A stretch of DNA of 64,000 nucleotides from positions 1,770,761-1,834,760 of the forward strand of contig JALPQD010000358.1 of the NCBI GenBank assembly GCA_023101885.1, given 5' to 3'. Shown piece after piece: positions 31,931-43,699 of this stretch. The translations under genes were made by a program, and so were the position numbers. Origin of the DNA: Typhlomys cinereus (taxonomy: Eukaryota; Chordata; Mammalia; Rodentia; Platacanthomyidae). Every line of letters starts with the position of its first letter. The stretch's first letter is position 1. A model generated the notes under the pieces. That model saw only the letters and a list, made by a program, of their open reading frames with translations, ran no database searches and was not told where the DNA came from.

Positions 31931-32654
31931 TTATATAATGTCACATTATAATTTCCATATTTATCGTTATATCATTACATTCATCATTTATGTCTCATTA
32001 TATCCTGAAAAGGATTCAAAGCATTTTCACAAATTGTGTTATATTTAGCATTTCCTACATAATGGTTTGTTATGACCATAATTCCTTTTCTGTAATGAGA
32101 AAATGATTTTAGTGTAAATAAAGAAATTATGCAAGGTTGCTCCAAGGAATGCCTGCTTATTGAGAAGTCGCTGCATACTGTGCTCACATTATTTGTTCAG
32201 TTCTGCTGTTATAAACTCTTGTTCATGTCTGAAAGGATGAGAAAGCTAATACTAAGAAGCTACTTGCATGTGAATAGGAAAAAACCTGACATGTATCTTC
32301 TTTCTCAAAACATACTGATAATCAAGCGAGGGAGAAGAATAAAAATCATATTGCATAATAAAGCAAGATATGCTGTAATTTTGGGACTGCTGAGTACATT
32401 TCATATGATGAAACTTGAGAGAGAGCTGGGATTGGAATCCAGCACATTATGGCCTTTCTAACATGACATCCACTATAGCATAGTTTGCTCTCCTGCCTAG
32501 AGAGGAAAATGGTTCTAGATGCACAAGTGTCTCTAGAGATGTGCTAACTGTGTATGTCTGCCGATTCAAACATTTTTGCCTTGATAGTTAAATTTTTCAT
32601 CTTTTCCCTGTGTGGATCTCCTCCCTGAGATCCCATTTTAAGGGCAATCTTGGA
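31931..32654. other. no recognisable gene or repeat
   Basis: AT-rich sequence. A 110-codon plus-strand frame (32129-32461) resembles nothing I know. Confidence 0.4.
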
Positions 32655-33065
32655 GTTCCCTAGAGAACATAATAACAAAATGGATATTGAAAGGGAATCT
32701 ATCAGATCAACTTTATGCTATTGCTTTCCAAAATGGCTGCCTTCACACTAGAGAGGCTGGAATCCTGACAGGCAGTTGCTTAGTGTATGAGCTGGGTGTT
32801 TTGCAAAGACCTGGAGGATTCCTGGAGTGCTACCGGTCTTCAGTCCACATTCAAATGCCAGAGAAGCTGGGTCTAGCGTGGAAAAGGAGGATAGCAGCAG
32901 CAGCAGCAGCAGCAGCCACATCCAAGAAAGAACTTGCCAGCAAGATGTAAAGGCGAGCTGGCAAGAAGCAAAACAACTTTTCTTCAGACTTCCTTATATA
33001 TGGATCACCACAGGAAGGTGCCGTCCATGTTCAAGAGTGATCCTCCGTCTTTGATTAGCCTAATG
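32655..33065 (-). mobile_element. MaLR-type LTR (MT-like) with internal (AGC)8
   Basis: 'gttccctagagaacataat' and 'gaaagggaatctatcagatc' at the left and 'ggcaagaagcaaaacaac', 'atatggatcaccacaggaagg' at the right are an antisense MT-like LTR layout. A pure (AGC)8 run lies at 32893-32916, at the same place as the larger tract in the copy at 36690-37075. Confidence 0.45.
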
Positions 33066-34500
33066 GGAAAAACACAGCATGGTGTACCCAGAGTCTTGTG
33101 TCTTGGATGATTCTAGATTCAAGCAAGTTGATAACCAAAATGAGCCAGCACAGGGACACAGTGTTTCCCAGGTTAGAATCACAGTGCTGCACTCCTGGCA
33201 GCCCTGATTGGGTGCTAGCGTTCTGCTCTCACCACTGAACAGACAGACAGCTGTGAGCACCTGTAGGCAGACTCTGCATGAGAGGGAGGTCAGGAAATAA
33301 TGATGATTACAGCCCTCATTTTGCCCCAACCACACAAAGTAAGGTTTGGAGTGGAGCGTCTCCAAATTCCCTTCAAATGCATAGATTTGTTTTTTGAATC
33401 ACTTGTCCTGTGTCAGAGCCTGAGCAGAGATGTGGATGATTCTGAAGTCTTCGCTGACCTAAATTTAATTAGACGTCACTTAGCATAAGAGTCTGTCCAC
33501 CACCTCCTGCCTGGCCCTTTGGCCTTTCTCAGAGGAGCTGTGTGAGGGAAGGAAACAGCTTCCCATAAGTGAAGCAAATTAGTCAGTGCTCAGGGATGTG
33601 ATTTCAAATGAAGGCACATGCATGCAAATACAATCTCATTTCAAAAATTAAAATGAACCAAAAGAAAATCATAAAATTGAAGCTGTTCATTTACACTCCA
33701 GATATCAGAAGTGACTGATGAATTTTGCAGTAGGTTACATGCTTACAGGGTGACCTGCTATCCGGTCTGAAGTTTCCAGAATATTACACTCTTGCAGCAT
33801 GATCCACTATTTCTCTCACCTGTCTCCAACTCAGTCCCCATGTGTGACACAGGTGGAACGTCTATGCAGAGGCCTCAGTGTCAATCTGGAATAGTGATGA
33901 TTACTATGATCATGAATTTGATTGGGTCTAGAAACACCCAGAAGATTAGTAAGCCCACCTCTGGGTATGTCTGTGAGGGTGTTTCAGGAGAGAATTAACT
34001 AAGGGAGGAAGAAGCATCCTGACCTGGGTGTGGGTAATTCACATTCAAGATCTGCTCTGCCACACCCGCCAGACTGGACCTGCTGAAGCCCCCAGCCTCC
34101 TGGACTGAGGAGCTGCCTAAGAGGATCTTAGTGATCCTTCACACTCTGTGTAAAGTCATTGGTTTTTGGACTACCTAGACAATATTGCGTAATGGCAGGT
34201 GGCTAAGATTGAAGTAAAGGAGATTCCCTCTGCTCCCTGCACACCCTGAAGGGAATCTTTCGTCTTTACCAGACCATTCATGTCATGATGGAATGAAATG
34301 TCCTAAGCCATTGGTCAAAATGATCTTTCCTCAAACCATTTCTCTATGGTGTTTGGTTAGAGCCCCACACAGAAACCAAGCACTGCCACCTTCCTCGGTC
34401 CTCGCCCCAGGCTCTCTGTTTTCTACCAGCAGTGAGAGGCAGCAGACTCTAGTCGCCGCTCCCATCACCTCTGCCTCATGCCACCACTATGGCTTATAAA
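33066..34500. other. no recognisable gene or repeat
   Basis: Mixed-composition unique sequence. Frames of up to about 100 codons exist but none has a recognisable family or exon signals. Confidence 0.4.
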
Positions 34501-34516
34501 TGACCAGCCGTCCTGC

Positions 34517-34570
34517 TGACAACAGGCCATTTGTTGCCTGCCTGTTGTCACAGTCCTTTAATTAAAGGAC
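34517..34570. other. paired perfect inverted repeats
   Basis: 'tgacaacaggc' (34517-34527) is followed after 12 bases by its exact reverse complement (34540-34550). Two bases later comes an 18-base perfect palindrome, 'gtcctttaattaaaggac' (34553-34570), with a TTAATTAA core. Both are exact and lie outside any repeat I recognise. Confidence 0.8.
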
Positions 34571-34974
34571 CGGGTATTTGCTGAATGGAAATCTCTAATT
34601 GGAAACACATGGTAGAAAAATCAAACAGCTGTAGCTGGATTCCTCTTCTCCCACCACTAAAGCCAAGAGGCAGTTGGGATACTGCATCCAAATGTTGCTG
34701 TCACTGGCAAGCCAGCAGAGGGATGAGATGGACAGCTGGTGACCAGAGCACTAAGGACTCAGAACCCTAATCCGTCCTGAGCTGAGGCAACTGCCAACAC
34801 CAAGGTAGCTCTTCGAGAAACAGAATGTGCTCTTTAGCTCTAGGAAGAGCGATGGTGCTGTTTGAAGACTGTGTGGAAGAGTTGGGGGACTGTCAGCTCC
34901 CCTGGTTCCAGGTTATCTAGTGCTGGCCAAAGTCTGCACAGCAAAGCGATGGAGACATTAGCGTCTCCTTGCCT

Positions 34975-35328
34975 ATCATGGTTTGAAGTATAAATAGCCT
35001 CTTGTGTTTGGATCTTTAGTTGTTTGGGAAGGACATGGCACCTGTAGGATGTGGAGCCTTGCTGGAAGAAAGCAGTCACATTGGGGCGGGCCTTGAAGCT
35101 GGTTATCCCCACTCTGCTTCAGTTAGTCTGTTCTTACCATCAATAGCTTTGCAGATCTTAGTCTCCATGATATCTGCAATGACTCAGGCCAGCCAGCTAT
35201 GCCTCTTCTGTCATAACGGACTGTATCTTTCCTCTGGAACCATAAGCTGAATAAATCTCCCTTTCATCCCTTAAGTTACTTGAGTAGGAGTGTTGTCTCA
35301 CAGCAAGACAAGAGTAACCAGTACAATA
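34975..35328 (+). mobile_element. MaLR-type LTR (MT-like)
   Basis: Sense layout: 'catggtttgaagtataaatag', 'gttgtttgggaagg', 'gggcgggccttgaagc', 'ataagctgaataaatctcc' (polyadenylation motif) and a terminus 'cacagcaagacaagagtaaccagtacaa'. This is the order seen in rodent MaLR LTRs. No internal region visible, so probably solo. Confidence 0.55.
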
Positions 35329-35515
35329 CCTGAGGCAAGCACCAATTTCCAGGGTTCTAGAGACAGTAGATTTTAGAAATATGAGTCAATATAAGGATTC
35401 TACCACCAAGTCACTGAGTAAAAAAACACCAAAGGCATCATGAGCTACATATGAGAAAAGCAATTGGACAAGATATGGCATCTCCAGTAATCTTGGTAGA
35501 ACTGTTTTTTTCTAG

Positions 35516-35738
35516 GGCTGGGCAGATGGCTCAGCTAAAGCCTTTCCCTCAAAAGCAAAAGGACCTGAGTTCACATCCCCAGATATCACATAAAAATGCC
35601 AGGAAGAAATAGTAGCAGCATGTTTCCAGCCCTAGAAAGCAGAGCCTGGGAACTCCTAGAACAAAGCAATAAGCAATCCAAGATCATGTCCCAGATCATC
35701 CTTGTGCTTCTACAGACATGCGCAGTGAGTGCTTCTGG

Positions 35739-35778
<40 letters not shown>
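35516..35778 (+). mobile_element. tRNA-derived SINE (B2/B3-like) with CA tail
   Basis: 'gggctgggcagatggctcag' is the A-box head and 'gagttcacatccc' the B-box. The body shares 'atcacataaaaatgccagg' style with the SINE at 30639-30941. A (CA)n tail occupies 35741-35778. Older than that copy, because CpGs are mostly lost and no duplication is obvious. Confidence 0.75.
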
Positions 35779-35779
<1 letters not shown>

Positions 35780-36689
35780 CAAACACATTGCTTTTAGTGC
35801 TGAGAACCAACAGCTATCTATAACAGCCTGGGGTGGCAGGGGGATACTGGTTAAAGGACTGGTAACTGCAGCGTAATAGGACTCTAAGTTTCTCAGTTTA
35901 TTCCTGAGCCTCAACACAGCCACAGCATATGGCAAACTCTTATTGGATGCTGCATTGTATTGACTCCAAAGCAGCATGCTTATAAAGAAGTCTACAGGTC
36001 TTCTACTGTCAAGAGACATGGATAGGACTGATTCAGCACATTATACAAATTATAAAGATGTTAAATATTAACAAAAACTTTCTCAGGCAGACAACAAGAA
36101 AGCAAAAATTTATACACCTTAGAATCAGTTACATGTTGTGCTAACAAAGAAAAAATGAATGAGTCAGTCAAAGTGGGTTAGACTCCTGGATCCATGCTCA
36201 CTACACACATAATCCACTGAAAGATGCTTGTGTTTTATTGTCTTTAAAAGCAGAAAAGAAAATAAATAATCCTACCTCAGAACCGTTTTGTTAAAGAATG
36301 ATCAAACTACATCATTTGCACAAATAATTTTGCAAAGCAAGAATTTTAATAGGAAATATTCTTTAACTAATTTTCCTAATTATGCCATGTACAACTGTGC
36401 CTTAATGGGAAAGTCTCAGTACAAACTACACTGCACTTTGTAAACTCTAAGGTGTACAGTGTGCCTTCAAGGATGGAGACAATTTAGGTTAATAATTGTA
36501 CATTGATGGAATCTGCCATCAGCTCAGACCTAGTCAGGGATTCAGATAAGAAAGTTTGTTCCTTAAACAGCCCATGGATAAAGGACAGGAGTTTAATGAA
36601 CGTTGGAAGTCAGTTCTTTCCTTTACACCATGTGGTCTTCCAAGGAATGAACTGAAGTCATCAGGTTTGTTATCAGAAACCTTCCCTGC
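35779..36689. other. no recognisable gene or repeat
   Basis: AT-rich sequence with no supported feature. Confidence 0.4.
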
Positions 36690-36791
36690 TGAGCTAGATC
36701 AACTGCCCCTTAACACACACTTGAGAAGTCATTGGTGAACCATGAATTGCAGCAGTAATAGCAGCAGAGCAGCAGCAGCATTAGCAGCATT

Positions 36792-36846
<55 letters not shown>

Positions 36847-37075
36847 AGGTGGGAAGCTGAACTTCCAACTGTAGCATGAAGGCAAAAAGCAAAGCCTTTT
36901 CCTCAGATCTCTTTCTGTCTAGTTGTCCATGGAAGGTGCCACCCATATTCATGATACATCTTCCTACTTCAGGTAACTTGATATGAAAAAATACTTTACA
37001 GGTATGCCCAATATCATAGCTCCCCCATTGATTTTAGGTCCAGTCAAGTTGACAATCAAGATTAAACATCACAAG
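36690..37075 (-). mobile_element. MaLR-type LTR (MT-like) with expanded AGC tract
   Basis: 'ggcaaaaagcaaagcc', 'ttgtccatggaaggtgccaccc' and the end 'ccagtcaagttgacaatc' are the complement of a rodent MaLR LTR. An AGC-rich tract (36748-36844) interrupts it. Confidence 0.5.
36748..36844. repeat. AGC trinucleotide tract with 17 pure units
   Basis: Interrupted AGC/ATT mixture at the left, then 17 uninterrupted AGC units at 36792-36842. A poly-Leu frame on minus is an artefact. Confidence 0.95.
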
Positions 37076-37324
37076 CAGTGAATGACATTCTCTGACCTTG
37101 CCAGTTTCTGTTTTCCCCACTGTGCCCTTCATACGACATTTGTTCTCACTGTGCATGGTTAGCAGACCCCAGGCAAGTATTTCTCTCCATCTTCCAATGC
37201 TGTGAGACCATACTCGCCCCCTTGTGACTCCTAGATTCCTTTCTCATCATAAAGTGTTGCATAGAACAGAGGTGGGAGAGGACTATTACCCTCCTTTGGT
37301 AAAACAAATTTGCACATGGGTTTC

Positions 37325-37660
37325 TAGGCTATCATAACAAATTACCACAAGCTGAGTGGCTTAAAGCAGCTTAAATGTATTCTTTCGTAGTTTCTGCATA
37401 CTATTGATCAGAAGAAGGTATCCTTTCCAATATCTAGCTCTAGGCAGTCCAAGCCTGTGTGTGTTGCCTAGCTCTAACCTCTGCCTTCCCCTGTAAATAT
37501 CCTGCTCAGTGTCTTTCCTAAGAACTCACTTGCCACTGGATCAAAGCTGATCAAGATAACCAAGATGAGCTCATTGAAAGATTCTTGTCTTAATTACATC
37601 CACAAAGACCATTTGCCCAGATTAATTCATAAGATTCCAGAAATAAAAATGTAAACCTAC
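37325..37660 (-). mobile_element. MLT1-like MaLR LTR
   Basis: 'ctatcataacaaattaccac', 'gctgagtggcttaaagc', 'cacttgccactgg' region and 'cttaattacatccacaaagacc' are the complement of the MLT1 LTRs shared by all eutherian mammals. Old, with indels. Confidence 0.65.
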
Positions 37661-38558
37661 CTTTTGGAGAGAATCACAATCTTTCCTTAATTAATGTCGA
37701 TATTCCCACTGTATCAACTCTAGCTTTACCTACTTTCCATCCTCTTGAATTACACTCAGAAAATACAGAAAAGGATCATAAAATATTGTGATTAAATAAC
37801 TTACCTAAAATGATATTCATTTGAATTTGATCCTTTCTCAGAAAGATTGCCCCCAAAGACACTCTGTCGGATTGTCATTCTTTTGACATGAGGTGTGACC
37901 TACCACCCTGTATGTTCATTACCTGTGATGTACCCTAAAATTTTTAACATTGCTTAGGTGTCTGCTTCCATTTTATATTTAAGAGTCTGCTACAATTTCT
38001 GATTCTACTCAGAAAATCTGATGAAGGGTGATCTGAACTCTCCAGGTGCCTCCAGCCCAGTTTGTGTTCCTGGGCTGCCACTGTGTCCCAAGAGGTTTGC
38101 CTAACAGTCTGAACTTTGGACCTTGGCTGCTTTGAAACCAATTAAAGGATGCTGCCTGTTCTCTTTGTATCCGTCAAATACTTAAGTTCCTTGGATCATG
38201 TATTACATTTTCTGTACATTCATTTCTAAAAATTTGTCAGACTTCCTATGTTCCTTGCTGATACATCCAGCTACATCACTCCTTCTGACAACTGTCCCCA
38301 CAGTCTTCTGGGATCTACTTCTCAGGCAAGACGATTAATTCATATATTCAATGCTGTTCTCAGTATTCTTAGGTAACATGGTCCCCATATCTGTTCATCA
38401 TCAGAAATTCCAAAGAGTAGTTTAAAATACATTCTGATTCCCAGGCTAATCAGCCAGAACACATTGAGGCCACAGGATCTCTATGGAAAGAAATTTCTTT
38501 ATTGACCTCATCTGTAGATTATGAACCATAATTGGTATCTATTGGCAAGATGCTCAGA
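37661..38558. other. no recognisable gene or repeat
   Basis: Unique-looking AT-rich sequence. Confidence 0.4.
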
Positions 38559-39185
38559 TTTTTGGTTGCTGCCACAAAATACCTGACATAATCAATTTAT
38601 AAATAGGACATTTTATTTGGGCGCATGGCTTCAGCTCATGGTCAATTGGCCCAGTTGCTTTAGGCCTGTGGTAGGCCAGCATAGTACTGGCAGAAGCATG
38701 TAGCAGAGGAAAGCTGCTTCCCTCACAACAGCCAGGAAACAAAGAGGGAAAACTCACTGTTTTAGTTCCCATTGCTGCTGTGATTAAATACCTGATCAAA
38801 GCAACTTAAGGGCAATGGGTTTATCATTGCATCTTATAGTTTAAAGGGATAGAGTCCCTTTTGTCAAGGAAAGCATGGTGTCAAGTACAGAAAGCTATAA
38901 ACCCTCAAAGCACACTCTTTCTCCAGAAAGTTCCATCTCCTAAAGGCTGCACAGCTTCCCGAATGGTGCCACCAGTTCAAAACCTGTGGGGGACATGTCA
39001 TATAAACTGCAGCACTCACTTTCATAACAAAGCTCCTAACAAAGACTCCAGAAATGGATTAATTCCCTGACGATCTCAGAGCTCCCATGATCCATTCACC
39101 TCTCAAAAGCCTGACCTCTGGACACCACAGCATCTGGGGACCGAGTCTTAAGCACATGAGTTATTAGGGACATTTAAGATATAAT
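38559..39185 (-). mobile_element. MaLR-type LTR, split by a nested solo LTR
   Basis: Left part 38559-38757 ('gctgccacaaaatacctgac', 'ggtcaattggcccagttgc') and right part about 39015-39185 ('cacctctcaaaagcctgacc', 'gggacatttaagat') read as one antisense LTR, interrupted by the element at 38758-39014. Confidence 0.5.
38758..39014 (-). mobile_element. solo MaLR-type LTR with 5-bp target duplication
   Basis: 257 bases starting TG and ending CA, bounded by the exact 5-base repeat 'ctcac' (38753-38757 and 39015-39019), as expected for ERVL/MaLR integration. The left end 'tgttttagttcccattgctgctgtgatt' is the complement of a typical LTR terminus. No internal sequence, so it is a solo LTR. Confidence 0.65.
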
Positions 39186-39894
39186 TGGAAACTGTAAATG
39201 TCTATGAATGGAGTGTAGCATCAAAACAACTGTAATTCCAAAGCTTGGGCTTAGCAGAACTATAGTGACATGAAATCCACAATCAAACTTCAAATGTTTT
39301 ATTGGAAAGAAATGTCATGTCACACTACTTCATATTCTTCCAAACATTGGTGTGACAGGGAGCTCCACCCACTCAACACTTTCTTTCACATAAAGCAGTT
39401 CTGAGCTTGTCAGAGCAATGACACAGCAGGTTTCTCCCCTAAGGACTTTCCTGAAGGTCATATTTTATTCTTGTGATAAAAGAAAGAACAAGACCCACAC
39501 AGACTCTCATCCACTCTCGCCCTAAATATCCTGTATTTACTCTGATCTGATGTCATCACCTAATCGTGTGATGTTTTTGTTTTTTCCCAAAGAACTGTCT
39601 TGACTTGAGCCCCTTTAAGTTTTCTACATTGCTTCCATTTTAGATTTAAAAGTCTGTTATAGTTTCTTATTCCACTTGGGAGAGACTTGGTATTTATTGA
39701 GGAAGCTTCTAACCTTGCTTTCTGGTTTTACAGTAAAGTCAATACTCTGTCTTTTCCCTTACATTCTTGCTATTGTTCAAGTCTGAGTAGCATTTCCTCA
39801 TAGTGCCTGAAAAGTTGGTGTAAAGTTATCTTGCTTTGGAGATAAAGGGCATATAACGAATTTACCACGTATTTATTCCTGGAGCACCGTAGTA
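39186..39894. other. no recognisable gene or repeat
   Basis: No supported feature. Confidence 0.4.
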
Positions 39895-40310
39895 CAAATG
39901 GGCAGTAGCTAACATGGTGTGAATTAGCCTCAGCTGTCAGCTTGACACTTCAGAGCTGAGCCTTTAGGCACACATATCAGGAATTATCCAGTGAAGACAA
40001 ATCTATAGTGGATTGTTTTAATTTCATAACATAGCCCATAGTGTGTGGAACCAATCCATGGTCAGGTGGATAATAGAGAGAGAGAACTAGTTGGAAGTTT
40101 GGCAAGCTGGTGTGTTAGGAAGCAAGTATAAAATATTGGTTGTTGACCCTTTCTCAACTCTTTTGGATATTGTGTGGATACTTCTATCAACTTCTACTCT
40201 GCAATCATGATCAAACATAATGTACAATGATGAAGATGAATTTTAAAAAGAAACCTTTTCCCCTAAATTGTTTGAATCCAATATTATTTGTGGCAGTGTA
40301 GCTAGGACAC
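39895..40310 (+). mobile_element. MaLR-type LTR (ORR1-like), sense
   Basis: Begins 'attagcctcagctgtcagcttgacac', typical for an LTR start, has 'ccaatccatggtcaggtgg' in the middle, and ends 'gtggcagtgtagctaggaca'. It abuts the next LTR tail to tail. Confidence 0.5.
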
Positions 40311-40311
40311 A

Positions 40312-40700
40312 TGGTTTGTTGTAGCTACTCTGCATTTTTGCCAATAAATTCATAACCAAATGGCTTAAGGTAAAGGGGTTTTAATTTGGCCTATAAGTCT
40401 TAGTTTCAGTTCCTTCTTTGTCCAGCTTGGCAGAAGAACTCATACCAACACCCACAGCAGAAGCACAGTCCCTACTTGCCAGACCAGCATGTCTGGCCAA
40501 GTAAAAAGATGCCAAAAAAAGCTCAACCATCTTCCTCCATCTTATTTACCTGCCTAGAGACTAACCCCAGTTACCATGGGCTGGGCCTCCCCATCAACTA
40601 GACAATCTCCTCCTTGTTTGCTCCAGACCTAACTCAATCACTGATTCTTTAAAATTGTGCTCAGAGCTCACACTCGCAGCCATAAAGTTGACACTTGCAT
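40312..40700 (-). mobile_element. MaLR-type LTR (ORR1-like), antisense
   Basis: Shares with 49344-49735 the blocks 'cataaccaaatggcttaagg', 'ccagaccagcatgtctggcc' and 'agttgacacttgcatctaa'. The two are clearly the same subfamily. Confidence 0.55.
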
Positions 40701-40712
40701 CTAAGTATGACA

Positions 40713-41140
40713 ATACTTTAGTTACTTATGTCATTGCTGTGACGAAGTACCCAATAAGAAACTGTAGGGAGAAAATGTTAATTTCAGCTCTCACTCCATT
40801 TTTGGAGGGGAGATCCAGCAGTCAGATCATGAGGCAGCAGGACACATGTATCCACAGTGAAGGTACGGACGAACGCATTCACACATGCTGACGCTCAGTT
40901 CCCTTTACCATTTTATGCAGTCCATTTTATCCCTCAAGCACGCAACTGGCATTTTTAGGCTGAATATTCCCATAACACTTAATGCAATCAAGAGAATTCT
41001 TCACAGGAATGCTTTGAGAATGGCCTTAATCTATAGAACCTTTCAGGAAGACCCAAAAGCCTGATTTCTAGGTATCAGTTAGCAATACTAACCATCAGAA
41101 TTCTACCTCTCATCAACTTGACACCCAAATTTATCGTAAC
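40713..41140 (-). mobile_element. MaLR-type LTR remnant
   Basis: 'ttagttacttatgtcattgctgtgacg' is the complement of an LTR terminus, and 'catcaacttgacacccaaa' near the right end is the complement of a start. Probably the 3' LTR of the internal sequence that follows. Confidence 0.45.
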
Positions 41141-41359
41141 GTCTCATGTTCATCTTATGATGTACAACATATTCATTCTGCTTTTAAAAGTTTCAGTCAT
41201 TAATCCAGTTATCATTCAACATTTTCTTAACTGTGAGCTGCTATAAAGTCAAAAACAAATTATGTGCTTCCAACCTATGAAAACATACAGCAAACATTTC
41301 TACTTTAAAATTGAAGAGTCAGAGTATAACAAGAAATGTCAGGTCCAAACAAAATGGAA

Positions 41360-41982
41360 GTCCAACAGGGTGAGCACTAAATCCTGGCTCTCCATACCCA
41401 GCGCCTGGGGATTAAAATGTAATCAAGTTCTCTGGAAGGATTGTGTATCCTGGCTTCTCAGGCTCTGCTGCCTGTACAAATAGACTCTCTTTTGGGTCAA
41501 ATGCTTCATGCCTCTGGCTTTCCTTATTGTACATCCCATTGTCCTTGCATCTTCAGCACAACATGGTTTGTTTGCTAGAGGAAATTTCCAGGCAGGAGTG
41601 TATTCAGAATGGTGTAGGGATTTCCACTGCAGCCATAGGCTTCACTTTTACAGCTATACACGTGGCTACATGAGGCCTCTCTGCAGGGACTTTAATCCTG
41701 CCGCACGGTGCCAGATCTCAGCTGGTCCCCATGACTCCCTCTGTTCTCCATCTTTCCTGCCTTCAGAACTAGTACCACTTGGTTAAAGTTGTCAAGGTCT
41801 GCCACCAACTTGGGGTGGGGGCTGATCCACTTCAACTATAGCTGTGTGTGTACGCTTGAGAAATATTCTCCCAAGCAGCTGTTCAAGAAGGGAAACCCTT
41901 CAATGTGGGCTTTCTCCAAATGAATCCAGATCTTCACAAAATGAATCTTCCAAAGGGTGGGCTTTGCCATCGCCACCTCCCA

Positions 41983-42013
<31 letters not shown>

Positions 42014-42480
42014 AGAGAGAGAAAGAGAGTCAGCACAGTCCTGGTCTCTCTTCAGTGGTGCTGATCTCATTAAGAGCCACAGTTCCATCCTGTATACAAC
42101 CCTGAATTGAAATTTCCCCTGCTAATCAAGTCAATCTATTATCTTCAAATTCAATTTCATTCAGGTTCTCAGGACATGGGAAAAATGAAGCCAGACTCTT
42201 GGGAAGACTATCGTTGAATGGTCTCTTGGCCAGCTCCTGAGGCAGTCCTTTGTCCCCTCAGCAGACTCACAGCACAGGCTCCCCTGTCTGTGCTTCTATC
42301 AGCTCCACTGTCCTCCAAGCTCTGGTGGACGGAGTAGTAAGCTCTGTGCACTGCATCTATGAATTTTCTGGACAAGTTTCCAAACTTTTCCACATTCTTT
42401 CTATACCATAGTTCCGAAGGCTCAAAAGTCATATGCTCAGGCTTATCATACCAATGACCCCTGCCTCAGGACCAATTTTT
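41360..42480 (-). mobile_element. MaLR internal region-like sequence
   Basis: 'aggcttcacttttacagc', 'tgaggcctctctgcaggg', 'ccatgactccctctgttc' and 'ttcagaactagtaccacttgg' follow the order I associate with non-coding internal regions of rodent MaLR elements. A (CA)n/(GA)n tract lies at 41982-42030. No protein-coding remnant is seen. Assignment by style only. Confidence 0.35.
41982..42030. repeat. (CA)n followed by (GA)n
   Basis: CA run 41982-42009 switching to a GA-rich run to 42030. Confidence 0.95.
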
Positions 42481-42944
42481 TCTTCATTTCCCTTCCATTT
42501 CCTTTTGTCAAGGCATTTTATCATAGAATTGGAAAGGAAAGTAGGACTCATGAATCTATAAGAAACATTTAGTGATTTCATTCTAGTAAAAATACCCAAA
42601 CATATTAAAAGTGAAAACATGCCTGTTCATTAAAAGCATTATTTTTACATTTGAGTAATTAAACAATAATTGTGATAAATATTTATTCTAAATCAGCCAT
42701 TTATTTATCTGGAATTCTTACAAAGTCACTGCCCATGAAATACTGTTGCCTGTTTTTAACATGGCGTAGCAGAGGACTTGTGCATTCTGAGCCCACTCAC
42801 TTCTGGCCTCCTTCATTAATTACCAGATCCGCTCAGCTCCTTCCTTCCACTAATTATCACAGCCAAGCAAGTTCCCAGTGATCTATGGTTTTTATCCTTT
42901 GCATCCCTTCTTTATTCACTCATTATTCTTCTTTTTTAATTCAT

Positions 42945-43640
42945 TTTATTAATGAATATTCATTTACTAAATAATAAGTTTCATTATAACAGTTTCAGGC
43001 ATGTACATCAACACTTTCTCATCCTCTCATCTACCCTCTCTTTTTCTTCTGTTCCCCTTCCTGTTCCTAACCATACTTACATATTTCTATTAACCGTCAT
43101 GGAATTTTTAATTAGAAGATTTCATTCCCATATGCAATGCCTCCTGATTTTACTCAGCACTCTTGGTGCTCTCCTGTGTTCTTCCCATATCTGTCAATCC
43201 CACTTTTCCTTCACTTCCCATGTTCATGTCCTTTTGCTTGAGACCCACTGAGTTTAGCAAGGATCTTCAGAGTGACCACAGATTTGGAATTTTCCCTTGG
43301 AGCCTGATGAGCTGAAGAGTGGGTACACATTGGAGGCAAGGACTCCTCCCTAGAATTCGTCAACACCCAACTCTTCAGTAGGGAAGAAGAAGGGCCTGTG
43401 AGCTCCACCAGGTCTATGAGCAACTCTTGTGCAGGCAGTCACAGAGGCTGTGAGGTCTAATTGCAATGGCCGTGCCAGGCATCTTGCAGGCACTTCTCTC
43501 TGTCCTCTGTCTCTTACATTCTGTGCTATCTGGAGGGTGTAAATGTCCTGTTTAGGGCTGAGCACAGACTATTACTTATTGTCAGCACTTTGAACAGCTG
43601 AATATGTACATTCTCCACAGTTCACTGCCAAAAGAAGTGT
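42945..43640 (-). mobile_element. old Lx-like L1 3' UTR
   Basis: 'gtttcattataacagtttcaggcatgtac', a pyrimidine-rich run, 'gagacccactgagttt', 'ctcttgtgcaggcagtcacag', 'gcaatggccgtgcc' and 'tgtttagggctgagcac' occur in the order of antisense 3' UTRs of older murine-type (Lx) L1s. This is a different L1 lineage from copies A-G. Confidence 0.65.
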
Positions 43641-43699
43641 CTGATGCTGAGAGCAGCATTTTCTATGTGCATAAACATAAATATTTAGAAGGCTTTTTG

